Source: Aurelia coerulea (lineage: Eukaryota > Cnidaria > Scyphozoa > Semaeostomeae > Ulmaridae). Taken from it: DNA of 64,000 nucleotides. Numbering within the stretch: the first letter of the stretch is position 1; each line of letters starts with the position of its first letter. The stretch is taken from positions 8,282,001-8,346,000 of the forward strand of contig CM076960.1 of the NCBI GenBank assembly GCA_039566865.1. The letters are read 5' to 3'. The notes below the pieces were generated by a model, which had not been told where the DNA came from, did not search any database, and was given only the letters and a program-made list of their open reading frames with translations. Shown piece by piece: positions 52,234 through 63,435 of the stretch. A program made the position numbers and the translations under genes.

Positions 52234-52386
52234 ATGGCGGCGGCCAAGCTGCAAAACGATCTTGAAGAATTACTATTACTTGAAGAAGTCCTGAAAGCAG
52301 CGAGTGATGGCTGGGAAACGTTCGAAAGCTGTTGTAGGATTGTTGAAAGCATTGTTCCGCAGTTTTCTTGTCCACAAGAAGAGAGG
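52234..52386 (+). CDS. Possible first exon of an unknown gene
   Basis: The ATG at 52234 has a good context (GGGAAATGGCGGCG) and opens 51 codons rich in Leu/Glu/Ala helix (LQNDLEELLLLEEVLKAASD). The exon would end at GAAGAGAG followed by GTATGC, a plausible donor at 52387. The upstream 130 bp are GC-richer than the surroundings. No matching downstream exon was found. I do not recognise the protein. Confidence 0.25.
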
Positions 52387-52499
52387 TATGCTTACAATAT
52401 TTGCGACGTTGATTTCGTTAGGCCAAATGGAGCTAGATGTGTGCTGCCAAGTATCTAAGGTTCACTTGTATTTTGATTTTAATTTTGTAAGTTTTAAAG

Positions 52500-53100
52500 G
52501 ACATTTTGCCTGTAACTATTAAGCTAGCAGGACCCTAATGATAACAATATTGTAAATATTGATAGGTTATCCTGTTAAAATATTCTTAAATTATTATTAT
52601 TAGTCTATAATTAACGTTTTATTATCAACTGGATTTGTTTAACATAGGCTAGAGGCCTAGTCTTAAATAACCTGAAATGTCATAATTAATTGGAAATGTT
52701 GCTGTCCTTTTCTGAAATGATGATCAAAATGAAATCTCTAATTTCTCCTTCGTTTTTTCTCAGATAGTTTATATCAAATCACATATTCCTTCGAATGTGT
52801 TTGGTCCGGATACAGCTCCTGCAAGATGCACATTTTGGCTGGACCTTGCAAGATTTTCAACACATTCCCACAGAAGATTGGACACTGTTTGAATAGGATG
52901 AATTCTACCAAATCTTGAGGCATTGCCATATTTCCATTTAGGCCTGTGTAAATATTGTTAAGTATGTAAAAAGAATCTAAAGAATTTCAGATTGATTCTT
53001 TCCTGCTCCTAATGTTTGTATGATTCTAAATAAGTCAGTGATGTGGAATGCAGATTTTTTTCTGTGACTACACTGATAATTTTTTTCTGCGACCACACTA
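52500..53100. other. Non-coding, nothing recognised
   Basis: AT-rich sequence. A TTTTCTGTGACTACACTGAT phrase at about 53058-53080 recurs just after the HSP70 fragment. Confidence 0.4.
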
Positions 53101-53103
53101 AAA

Positions 53104-53223
53104 GCAACCAAAGATGCTCGAGTCATTGCTGGCCTAAATGTGATCAGAATCATCAATGAGCCAACAGCTGCTGCAATTGCATATGGTCTTGATAAGAAAG
53201 AAGGTGAAAAGAACATTTTGGAT
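53104..53223 (+). pseudogene. HSP70 (BiP/GRP78-like) ATPase-domain fragment
   Basis: Forty codons include [20 protein letters not shown], the highly conserved HSP70 phosphate-region signature, then [12 protein letters not shown]. The IAGLN and KEGEKNIL variants favour the ER form (BiP/HSPA5). The first codons read ATKDARV where HSP70s have ATKDAGT. A stop follows where the family continues into FDLGGG. No other HSP70 sequence is nearby. It may be a captured exon piece or a retropseudogene remnant. Confidence 0.8.
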
Positions 53224-53569
53224 TAAGGCATTTTTTGTGTGACTACACTGATAATTGTTGTATCTTCTTGTTTGAATTCTTCAACTGACCATAAAATAGT
53301 GGGATCTTTTGAATTAAAAAATTTTGTTGAAACTGTATTTACCATTAGATGCAAAGGTCCAGAATAGACAATTATGCTCAAGATGGAAGGGAGGAGGTGA
53401 GGAACTTTTTACCAAGAAGCTTTTATGGTAAAGATTCAATCAAAGAATGCAATGTGTCAAATGGTAAAAATTCCTCATTGCCGTCTTCAGGGTAATGGTT
53501 TATTGTGCTCATCAAATTTCTATGAAGTAGATAGTCTGTGCTTTATGAAAAAGGCAGATGAGTTTGAAG

Positions 53570-53710
53570 CAGAGGCGTAGGAACCATGGGGGCACTTGGA
53601 GCGCTTGCCCCCCAACATTTTGCAATTATGATGGCAAAGTGTCCTTTTGTTTCAGGAGGTGTTTGTCCTTGAAGTGTCAAGCCCCTCCCCAAGTGCTTCC
53701 TACGGCTCTG
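53570..53710. mobile_element. hAT-like MITE, 141 bp
   Basis: CAGAGGCGTAGGAA at left and TTCCTACGGCTCTG at right. Flanked by GTTTGAAG / GTTTGAAT (53562-53569 and 53711-53718), an 8-bp duplication with one change. CAG-type ends fit hAT. Confidence 0.8.
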
Positions 53711-53738
53711 GTTTGAATGAGTACTGTATTGCAGTGCA

Positions 53739-53857
53739 TTGGCTCCTAAAAATAATGGTATCCTATTGTTGTAAAAACAGGCATAATGTTGTGCCTCAGA
53801 ATAAAATTATGACTGAGTCTACGACAACAGAATGCCATTACTTTTAGGAGCCAATCA
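53739..53857. mobile_element. Palindromic MITE, ~118 bp
   Basis: ATTGGCTCCTAAAAATAATG at left, with its near-complement CATTACTTTTAGGAGCCAAT at right. Almost the whole element is a foldback. No clear duplication. Confidence 0.7.
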
Positions 53858-53859
53858 GC

Positions 53860-54770
53860 TGGGTGACGGTGCACTTTTAATACCAACCAATTGTAACATT
53901 CAAGAAATTTATACAGACACTGGTGCATTATTTTTTCAAAAAGTTTGCTAAAGATAGAGAGGAGAAAGATCGGTCTGTAACAAAAGATTCATTAATGAGG
54001 AAAGAAAGATCACTGGAGATAGATAGTTGCTTGAAGAATTTTTAGTAGCTTGACAGGGATACTGTTTGGTCCACTTAACTTATCAAGTTTTAAAGACAGG
54101 ATAAGGCAGGATACTGTACTTCATCAGCTGTGCAAGGGGAGATAAAAACGAATCTAAATTGGAAATGGACAAATAATCCAATGGGGATTTTGGAGTTCTT
54201 GGGATTTTCTTTGTGATACTACTATAAGCAACATTTGGTAAAATATTTATTGAATTCAGTGGCTATTTTGACAGTTTCCAGGCCTTATACTTACTGTATT
54301 ATGCCCTTTATTCCTTTGCATAGCATTTTCGTGTTGCTTTTGTGTTCATCAAAATACTTATGGGTAGCAATTCTTTTTGCTTTCTCTAATTTCATTCATA
54401 ATGCGGTTTCGGAATTGCTTGATGTGTATGCATGTAGGTCATTGACAGAATTTATTAATTTGAAATGATGGAATAGATTGTCCCTAATTTTAATCATTTT
54501 CTGAATGTGCAAATTAATCCAAGGTTTATTTCTAAGTTTCAAAGCCTTTTTGATAATTTTTCTTGGGGTAATGTTTGTCAATAAGATTGTGGAGATTAAT
54601 CAGAAAAATATCAAATTTTTGATTTAAATCAATAGCATCGTCATTGAGAAAGGATTTTTCAATATCTTTATAGTCGGCAAGAAATTTAGCTTCATCAAAG
54701 TTTTTATAATCATAAGCAAAACAGGATGAAGTTTTGTACTCGGGGGTGTTACCATACAGAATAGCAAACT
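53860..54770 (-). mobile_element. Decayed LINE fragment (linker and RT start)
   Basis: Minus strand ~54770-54420 encodes CFAYDYKNFDEAKFLADYKD, then FLINLHNLIDKHYPKK and KALKLRNKPWINLHIQKMIK, a LINE linker. Minus strand ~53990-53880 encodes SIFSKLFEKIMHQCLYKFL (RT motif 1 region). The middle is full of stops. The 5' side ends near a (TA)n run at 54781-54800. Confidence 0.65.
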
Positions 54771-54780
54771 GGGGAAGATA

Positions 54781-54800
54781 CGTATATATATATATATATG
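54781..54800. repeat. (TA)n microsatellite
   Basis: Ten TA-type units between two LINE fragments. Confidence 0.85.
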
Positions 54801-55317
54801 TATCCATTTATCACATTGATCACAAAAGACTGCTTTTTTATTTACATTTTTGTTGCAAATGCCACAAGGGAAAGGTACGTTGTGAGTGGTGGGTCCTAGA
54901 TCACTACATTGTTTTCTACAATATGCTCATTTTGTCTCAAAGAGGGAAACACCTGGTTAAAACACAAAAATTAAAGAAAATCGCAAAAACAAAACAGGTT
55001 TTAGCCTTTTCTCTTCTTTTAGCCTTTGAGGACTTTTCAAGATTCCAAAAACATGTTGGTTAACAGATTTGGAGGTTACATTACCATGCATCAATATATT
55101 CAGCAAAAAGAGCAATAAAACTGCTGAAGGAATAATACGAATTGTATCAGACCAGCTAGACCATCATAACATTCTAAGATAGGGAATTTCCTCTAACCAT
55201 CCAGCCAACCACACAAGCCCCACACCCAACCTTAATAAGGCACACCACCAGAGGCCAGGCAGACCCACAGACAGCCAGAGGAAACCCCCCTCAATTCAGC
55301 TCAACTAGAAGGATTTA
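54801..55317. other. Non-coding, nothing recognised
   Basis: A 109-codon plus-strand frame overlaps the LINE linker and the TA run and is not protein-like. A C-rich stretch (55200-55300) has no structure that I can name. Confidence 0.35.
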
Positions 55318-55735
55318 TACTTTGTGTACTGTTTTATCAGTCTTACGACATTTGATCACTAGTGTTGCAGGATATGGCAGATAACCATTAGATATTTCTT
55401 TGGTTGCTATCAATTTTTGCCGCTCAAACATTGCATCATTTTGTCTCTTTGTTACTTCTTTGGAGTACATTTGGTCAGCTCGGATACCCATCTTTGGGTG
55501 CTTTCGACAAAGATCAGAAAATCCATTTTTCACAGTCTCACTGTCTTTCCAAGAGAAGAACTTTACATAGATATGACTTAGCCCTTTTTCATCATTTCTG
55601 CAACTTGATCAACTTCAATTTTGAGGTGTCTTGCGATAACTTCTACCAGAATTCCCTCTGTTTGGTCCCATGTTTCATGGGGCTCCTCTTTAATTCCCTT
55701 AAGAATTAGGGTTGAGCACATTGATTTTTGTTAGT
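55318..55735 (-). pseudogene. LINE ORF1p-like fragment (RRM type)
   Basis: Minus strand ~55735-55590 reads TEGILVEVIARHLKIEVDQV. After one frameshift near 55585 it reads LSHIYVKFFSWKDSETVKNG, then SKEVTKRQNDAMFERQKLIA and LPYPATLVI. This order (short RRM, 'I.VKF', then '.EV..RR', then a strand) is that of L1-like ORF1 proteins. It does not obviously belong to the neighbouring LINE. Confidence 0.5.
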
Positions 55736-55739
55736 AGCT

Positions 55740-56130
55740 TCTTAGATTGAAGTTGTAGAATCTCTTTTAGGCAGCAGCAGTTGTACCAAACAAGCATAAA
55801 TGTATACAAATATTGATATTTCACCGTATCATGTAGATTATCATATTGGATTGAGACGATGCAGGAAGAAGTAAACCAATGTTTTGTTCACTTCCATTGT
55901 GCACCTCTGAAATCTCGCATCTATCAAATGAAATCATAACTTTATAGGATTGCATTTCAGATTCTGAAAAGTTCCCATTTCCACCAGGCGCAGTTTCTTC
56001 GCAAAACGAGTTTCTTTTTTGCAAAATGTTAATCTGATTTTGGATTACAGCACGGATTAGGATAAAATCTATAAAACCCAGACCGACATTCTATTATAAG
56101 TTGGCACTGTTTTCCAATAGTCCGTAAATT
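55740..56130. other. Non-coding, nothing recognised
   Basis: No convincing frame; a 67-codon minus-strand frame at 55821-56024 has no motif. Confidence 0.35.
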
Positions 56131-56185
56131 TGATGTGGTGCGCAGCCACACAACCACAACCACATTAAGAAAAAATGGCGTAGTG

Positions 56186-56893
56186 ATGTCTCGTTGTGTC
56201 ATCCATTTTGACGATAAAGGAGGAGATACAAGAATAATTTCTGCTGTGACACTAAATACGTTGTTAGAAAGAAGGGAGGAATGGCTCAGCTTGCCAATAG
56301 CTTATGGGAAATTCTCAGAGGTTGCAAAAAGATCTTTAGAATTCATTCCCTTGGACACAGCAACATTAGAAGACTTAGGACCATTGAATTTGTACTGCCA
56401 TGTTTCGTGTTACCCGGGGGGGGGGGGGGTGCATAGCATATTTAGGGTACGGGTATGTGCCGCCCATATGGGTGGGCTTTTAGGCCCAAATTTCTCTAAA
56501 CAAGGCAGATTTTCGATAAAAATGGGTGGTTATCGTTGAAATTCACAAAAAAGTCGAAAAATGGGCAGTTTTCCGCAAAAATACATCATAGAAGTGGGTA
56601 TCAAGGCAATTTTCGGTAATTAGAAGAGGGTAGCTTTCTCAAAAACTGGGCGGCAGACCTCCGCCCATCCACAAGTCATATACCCCTCTCCCCGGGTGGT
56701 ACCCTCTGTTCACAAGTGCTAAGAAAGCCAGAATTTATGGTAAGGCAAAGACCAGTAACAACGATGAGTCACGACGAAGGTCAGCAAGAAATGGACCAAC
56801 ATCAAGCACATTTTCTGAAAGACCAAAAAGAGATGTTCTTCCAACTTTCTGCTTGATTTACAAAGTACCTGGTCCCATTTGGATTACTGATAA
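56186..56893 (+). pseudogene. Exon of a multicopy gene of unknown function, split by a MITE
   Basis: The ATG at 56186 starts CVIHFDDKGGDTRIISAV, LGPLNLYCHVSCY, and the frame continues after the MITE (56413-56696) with LFTSAKKARIYGKAKTS and VLPTFCLIYK. The exon ends at GATAAG before GTATTA (56894). The 'YC..SCY..FT' and 'C.IY' pattern resembles a repeated cnidarian/fish uncharacterised family that I know only from memory. No function is proposed. Confidence 0.45.
56413..56696. mobile_element. MITE with CCCGGGG ends
   Basis: CCCGGGGGGG at left and CTCTCCCCGGG at right. GTGCCGCCCATATG and the complement-like CATCCACAAGTCATA lie inside each end. Flanks TGTTAC / TGGTAC form an imperfect duplication. 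Related to 12161-12320. The G-run length is doubtful. Confidence 0.65.
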
Positions 56894-57378
56894 GGTATTA
56901 ATTTCAAAAGTTCATTTGACAGTTAAATCTTTATCGTTAAATCGTTATGTGAGTTTTAAATATAGGTTCCTTGGAGTGGACAGAAGTCCAGAAAGCATCC
57001 TGTGCAACTCAGCCAAAAAAAGTTTCCAAAATTGGCCCTCTGAAACTCACAATTTGACAGAAGTTGAAAATTAAAATGAATGACCTGAGCTATATGACGC
57101 CCGTCCATAAATGGGAAAAAGAGAAACCAAAAAAGGGCATTGTTTTCTTTGGTTTTTGCTTTCTTTTGCCACGCATTGGATTGCTAAATACAATACAGTA
57201 TAGGCTATTTATAAACCTGTGAGATCTCATCTTCTAACTCAGGTTGCTCACTCTGAAATACTATATCAAATTAATGAAACTACTTATTTACCAAGACGGT
57301 AAAGCCATCTGGTTACAATTTTTAGGAATTTTGCTATTTCCCTCTTTATTTATTTCTATATTAATGTTTATTATTTTA

Positions 57379-57640
57379 GGTGACTGACAAACGACTGACA
57401 AACAATTTGCAACGTGCCAATTATCAGTGCTACTTATGGAGGCATGCAATTATGCCAAATTCTAATGCATTTAGATACTAGCAACCACGGATGGAAAGTA
57501 GAAGATGGAAGGGTTTCAATAAAATGGATGAATCTTGCACCTGCTCCTGATAGTATTGTTGCACTTGTCAACTTTTCATGCAAGAAAGGCTGTGAGAATA
57601 CCGTAAAAGCTCTTGTAAGTCCCTTTCTCTAAAGCCCCTA
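57379..57640 (+). pseudogene. Second exon of the unknown multicopy gene
   Basis: Starts after TTATTTTAG (57378). From ~57472 one frame reads HGWKVEDGRVSIKWMNLAPA, then LVNFSCKKGCEN. The 'GW.VEDG...IKWM...APAPD' and 'C.CKKGC' pattern is the Cys-rich end of the same family as the 56186-56893 exon. The MITE starting at 57601 cuts the Cys-rich part. The start of the exon is frameshifted relative to its end. Confidence 0.45.
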
Positions 57641-57832
57641 TCTCTAATAAGCCCCTTCCCTCTGAGCCAAAATTTTAATGAAGCCCCCCCCCCCCCACTT
57701 ATATCAAATTCAAGAGGTTACGAAAAATTTCCATCTATTGAGCTAAATGAGTTTGTATGTTCATTTTGATTCCCCCTTTTGAATTGAAAATTAAATAAGC
57801 TCCTGCCGGGGGGCTTAATAGAGCTTTTACGG
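57601..57832. mobile_element. TA-flanked MITE
   Basis: CCGTAAAAGCTCT and its complement AGAGCTTTTACGG at the ends, with TA on both sides (57599-57600 and 57833-57834). C-run at ~57684. No coding. Confidence 0.75.
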
Positions 57833-57989
57833 TATCTTCTTTTAGGGCATATGTAGTGCAGTGAACTTTGCGAATTTTCTTTCTTTTTAAAAACTGTTTC
57901 TGTTTCACCCTTCCGAAAAAGCATATTAGATTTTTTAAAACAATAGAATTTTCAGGGATTTCTTACGGATTTTTCTTGGAAACAAATGG

Positions 57990-58040
57990 ATTTTTACCAA
58001 ATGTGTACGATATTTTTGGAGAGTGATACGCCCCTCGTTT
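57990..58040. repeat. Solo end of the 21264-24805 hAT-like family
   Basis: GTACGATATTTTTGGAG, AGTGATACGCCCCTCG resembles the right terminus of the 3.5 kb element. The other end was not found. Confidence 0.6.
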
Positions 58041-61037
58041 AAATGCATAAAAAACAACGAGAATGGAGACAGTGACTGTAACAATCTTTAGCAAGAAGAT
58101 GTGAGGCTCGAGGACTCCGATGAAGAAAGTGAGCTGGACGATTTTTGATTGCTGAATTTCAATATTGTTGGGAAGAAATTGTTGCATAGTTGATAGCATG
58201 AGGTCACATGTTTCTTTTGCAGTGTTTGGTTTTTAAAGCAAGATTTTCGACGATTTCAAGTCACCATGTAGCAGCGCAGCCCTGAAACAGTTTATTTTAC
58301 TGAGAAGGCAAATTTGATCAAAAATCCTACATTTCTTTCAATACCCTAAGACGCCTAAGAGTTTTGGAAGTGTAAAGGCATTCCCTAATTTTCAGCGTGG
58401 TACGAGGGGTCCATGACGGTATTCCCTTCGGTAGCCTCCAAATATATAGTCTAATGTTTTGGAGACACAAAATATTGTTATAAAGGATAGCATTAGTTAT
58501 TGACTAATGAACATTAAAGTGCACGGCGTTATGAATGATTGAATGGGTTACTTTAATGAATCGCACCAAATTGCATCATTCTCCCTTTTTGCCGATTCAT
58601 GGACCCCAGATATTGAATTTCGATTTATGTTGTTGTTCACAGACCTCAAATTTTGATTCGCGATTCCCATCCCCCCCGGGTTTAGAAAACCTGTTTACAA
58701 ATTTAATTGCAATTATTTATTAGCGCATATACCTATCTGATCAATTTCAGAATGAAACGATATAGAACGTTTTAATTTTTCGATATGGCACACCATATTC
58801 ATTAAACAAACTTTATAGCCACTGTTTGCTTTAAATGATGACGTCATTGTCAACAAAGTTGTGTTTATTTATCAGTGCATTAATTTATTTTCTTAATGGC
58901 AGTGGATTATAATAAAATCTGATCTCACTACTCTATAATATCATTTTTATACACCTGTCTTTTTAAATAATCACGGTATACTGCATTTTCCATTCTGCTG
59001 ATGTCAGCATTTTAAAGCAAAATTTACTCCCTCTTTCTACAAAAACTGCGGGGGCTAGGTATGGGAACTTTTTGGATTATCTTTCCTTGTGTACCTGAGC
59101 TCCTTTATCAACTTTGAGAACTTAGATCTCAGATATGCACAATGGAAGTTATTTTTTGGGCATCTTGTCGTTCACACCAGATGGCCTATTCAACGCCGTA
59201 GCGGGGACGTTACAACATGAAACATTTTCATTGAAAATGACGACTTGGCCTAACTGAGCTTCTTGGTGACAAATGCAAATGGAGCTTCTTTCTTGCATTC
59301 TGCAGTAATTCCCATTTATATCATTCTCTGATGAATCATAATTCCTTGAGGAAGATGAATACTTTGCCATCTTCCATCCTCTATGCTTCAGTTGCTTCCA
59401 CATACAACCGGCTTTCCAAATAAGGAGTGAGAAGTTTGAGAAAAAACAAATCGCTTCCCTGGCGCCCAGTATCCTCACGCGAACGCGGTCAAGTTGACGC
59501 ACAGGGAACCAGGCTGGCAATTGTAATTTTCCTACTGCGAAGGAGAAAGCAGGATGTATGTAATGGCGGATTCTTAGAGAAGGACCGGCCAGGAAAAGTT
59601 ATTTCACTTTCTGCCTTTGAACCTGGGGTTTTAAAAGAACTAAGTTTCAAAGACGTTGCTCAATTGCTTTGCAAAGACTGTGGGGTTGATTTGTGAGGTT
59701 CTGAAATCATTCAAGGAGACCAAGCGACCACGAGTGGCACCCCCATCATATCAAGAACTGGGAAGTTGAAGTTGATATCCGCGAGATCAGTCGAACCGAC
59801 AGGGGACAGCTAAGGTGAGACAAGGTAAGGTTTTTATATGAGTTTGCACGCGCTTTAAGGAAGCGAAGGGATTTGTTTGCTCTCATTACCCACACAGCCT
59901 TATCGTAAAAGACACAAGTAAAGGAAGGCAAACATTAAGTTTCCCTTGCAAAAAAGGCACACCGTATTGAAGAGGTAGACTAGCTAGAAATAAGGCATAG
60001 TGAAGTTCCCTGTTTTGCATTCAGAAAGTGGGGCTGAAACTATCCTGTTTGCTGTTGTGTTGTTTCCAAAGGAAGGGCTACTAGGCCATTTCAGACCACC
60101 AACCAGAGAGAGAGAGAGAGGTGTTTGACTTGAGTTATTTGATAAATTTAGTTTTCCAAAACACGATTCAGATCAGATCTTTTCCCAATCAAAGTGTAGA
60201 TAGATATAAACTTTTCTAACTTTATGATATTAACATTATCTATCTGTGTAGCAAGTGCAAGCTGTGAGAGATGCAAAATTAATAATCTACCTTTTGTTCT
60301 CGCATGCAAGAACCGGTTACTGTATTGTAGTTGGGAGCAGCGAGTTTGAGAGAGTTTCATAGTTGCGAGTGAATGCAAGTTTTTTCAACCTGATCTGACA
60401 CTACTGGTAACAGCAATTCATCAGATAACATTAACAGGCCTTACTGGGAATATTTTGGTAGGAGTGTGGCAAATCGCACCCCCCCCCCAGTGCTTCTAGG
60501 CGTGCGATGCAGTGCAGTTGAAACTTGCCATAAGTAGCATGTCTTTTGAGGTTTTTTACTCAACCATTTTACCCATCCAAAGTTATCCCCATCTTTAACG
60601 GTTGAAAGAAACATGTTTGATTGTTTGAAATATTGATTTGTCCAAGTTAAACAATGTTCCAATAAACTGTAATCATGTATGTGGTAATGAAGATCCTCAA
60701 CTCAAACACTCTCTTATCAATTTCAAATTCTTTGTCTGAACTATTGAGGCTCCCAATAAATGCTTGATAATGCTATTCCATACTACTATAGAGAGATGTA
60801 TCCTTATTCACTCTTAAGAATATCTCAATATTACAATTTAGAGCTCTTTCAAAAGTATTTTGGAGATTTCTGTCTATGTACAGTATGTATGAAGTTGTAC
60901 GAATAAACTGTATAGAAGAAGTTCGGATGCAAAAAAGACAAGATATTTAGCACACTGAGGCCTTTCTGACTTGTGTCTTCATCAGAGTGTGACTTACAAA
61001 ACTAAAATGATCCTAAAGTTACTTTATGGGTATACAT
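58041..61037. other. Long non-coding stretch, nothing supported
   Basis: Contains scattered 60-120 codon frames on both strands (for example 59149-59520 minus and 59427-59696 plus, which overlap each other) without recognisable motif. (AG)n at 60107-60120. C-run at ~60480. No tRNA or other RNA gene recognised. Confidence 0.4.
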
Positions 61038-62133
61038 CAGGCCTTTTCGTTTTACGTGGGCGATCGCCCTCGCCCTCGCCAGCGCCCTCGCAAAATGTTT
61101 TACGTGGGCTATTGACTGCCCTCGCAAAAACGTATTTCGCCCGAAGCTCTAACAGGATTTCGTTTACAAAAGACTTTTGGAACGAAGCCGTCTTGATTTA
61201 AACTTGTTCCTTCAGTCATCACTCGGTGCTCATACTATTTTACAGAATAGCTCTTCGACTTCTTTACAAAAGAAACCCGTTGTGAAGGCTAACCACTAGT
61301 GCTGCAAATAAGGTGAATAGAACCGAAACGAACTCTAAAATGTCAATGTTTCTCGACTTGTCTTTGGCAAAATGATTTTAACAAGAAACTTGAAAGAACT
61401 GCAAAATGAAGAGCAAAATCAGTGGTCCTTAACAATTTCTTTGCAGTATTTGCGATATATATGTACCGACTCTCTTCTTCCTCGTCATCAAGGTTCCCAG
61501 TTTAATTAAATATTTCTTTAAGATCAGGGTCTGTCAATAAAATGATTAGTACTCACAGTTATCTTAACTTTCTTACAAAATCGTTCTCCAGTTTAACGTT
61601 CTGCAGCCCTTCTCTGCTCCGTAGATCAGGCCTGCTCCAAGTTTGAGTACAGTTTTTGACGAAATTTTAATGGAGACTTGGTTGTTTTGTTTCAAGGGCT
61701 TACATCCACTACTCTAATCGCCTTCTCTAATCTGTTAATGACTTTTGTGGAATCTTTATTCATCTTGACTGGGGCTTCACACTCAATCAAGGGAACAACA
61801 GGAAAGTGGCTGGCTTAACTGCTGTGACCTTTTGCTAACTTAGGAAAAATAATGGAGCAACAAAGAAGAACATTGCAAACAAATGGAATAAAATCTTCTT
61901 GTAACTTTGCATCAAAAAATGTGTAGTCTGTTCGAGTGGACTCTTTTCTCTCTGGTGAAGTGAACATAAAGGAAACAGTCCAAGTTGCAAGAACAAGACC
62001 TTGGAAGCTTTCATTGCTTATCAGTAAAAACAAGTAAAAACACGAGACTATTTTAAGGGGGCGATCGCCCTCCTAAGCTTAACTACGAGGGCGATAGGAC
62101 GCCCTTGTGGAAATTTCTTTACGAAAAGGCCTG
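61038..62133. mobile_element. 1.1 kb hAT-like non-autonomous element
   Basis: CAGGCCTTTTCGT at left and ACGAAAAGGCCTG at right. Perfect 8-bp duplication GTATACAT (61030-61037 and 62134-62141). Just inside are GGGCGATCGCCCTCG-type palindromes on both sides. No transposase frame. Confidence 0.9.
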
Positions 62134-62204
62134 GTATACATATACTGTGATTCAATTAACAGATGGATTAACAATTTCCTGAAAAAATATTTTCTAAGTT
62201 TTGA

Positions 62205-62809
62205 CTAATTAAGTGTTGCATGTCCGGCTTTTATGAACTTTTCTTCGTGGGAAAGTAACTGTCTAGGATCTTTCAACTGCATGAAAGCGGTGATTTTGAA
62301 AAAAGGTTCTTCTAAGTTCTTATTCTTGGCTCCACAGTCGAAAACGTGTTTGGGAAATATGCACGGTGAGATTCCTGTGCGTGATTCTGAAATATGGTTG
62401 TTCATACGCTGGCGTAAATTTGTTTTGTGTGACCAATGTATGTTGTTCTCCCTTTACACAAATTACACGAGAGAAAGTACACAACGTTTTTGCTTTTGCA
62501 AGTGATGTGACTTCTGATTGACCAGCTTGTTCCTTTTGAAGTTATGAATGAATCAACTGGCTGGAGGTATAATCTGCAAAGTTTGCACTGTTTATTGTTA
62601 CATAAAGTGATTCCTTGGGGGGCTGGGACACTTGGATGTTCTTTGGAATTAAATTTTGCGGTTGTGAGTATTGATGTGATATTCGGTGGTTGTTTGAGGG
62701 CTAACAGTGGTTTGCAATTAATGAATTTTTGCTTCGTTGTTTGGTCCTTAAAATGTTTTATACAGTTTACAGTATGTATGTATGCACTATGTATCATTTG
62801 CCACCTCAC
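62205..62809 (-). pseudogene. GIY-YIG endonuclease fragment (Penelope-like)
   Basis: Minus frame 62809-62402 contains PPNITSILTTAKF, CNNKQCKLC and VVYFLSCNLCKGRTTYIGHT, the GIY-YIG core with a Cys pair before it. After a one-base shift near 62410 the frame at 62405-62205 continues LRQRMNNHISESR, which fits the Arg and the 'N.H' of the domain. It then has a normal-looking end. Penelope-like retroelements have this domain after RT. No RT is seen upstream, so the class is an inference. Confidence 0.6.
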
Positions 62810-62906
62810 TCACAAATATTTTGTAGACATTGCAGATGCAGAATGCCTCTATGTGAGTTTAAATCAGGGGAGATTAGAGATGGGCCTATGTTGCCATGTA
62901 CCCTTG

Positions 62907-63435
62907 TGCTGTAACTATAAAATGCCTCATTCATTCATTGCTTCAAATGACGTCTACCCTCATCTTGTGATATTGCATTAATCGCTATGCTATGCATGGC
63001 ATCCTGAATGATGCAAATAATTGATAGGAGTGCTTTGTGTTCATTGTTCCCTGTTCTTTACCCTTATCAGGTGACAAAAATTTCATTTACGTGTAATCCT
63101 ATATGCAATTCCGTCTTGCCCTTATTTGGGTTGTCCTAAGATGGTATTTAATTCTGGCAACGCCCTTTCTACTCAGTTCTGGAGTTTTAGCCACAGCAGC
63201 TGGTTCTGCTAATTTGCTCCAGTTCCAATAGGCCCCCACTGGGACGTTTTGGCGTTTTGGGGACCCTGTCATGACATTTAGTATTTGCTTTTCATATTCA
63301 ACACAGGCTGTTTTCATCAACCACAGCAATAACTGCTGTAACTATGGAATGCTTCATTCATTCATTGCTTCAAATGACCTTTACCCTCATCTTGTGAAAT
63401 TGCAAAATCGCTATGCTATGCATGGCATCTTGAAT
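62907..63435. repeat. Direct repeat of ~103 bp, two copies
   Basis: TGCTGTAACTAT ... CATGGCATC(C/T)TGAAT at 62907-63009 and 63334-63435, about 90% alike. The space in between shows no gene. Confidence 0.75.

Noticed and set aside
52977..53216. 79-codon minus-strand frame
   Set aside because: Antisense of the HSP70 fragment, whose plus-strand reading is unmistakable.
59149..59696. Two overlapping frames of 123 and 89 codons on opposite strands
   Set aside because: Neither has a motif or exon signals that I can defend.
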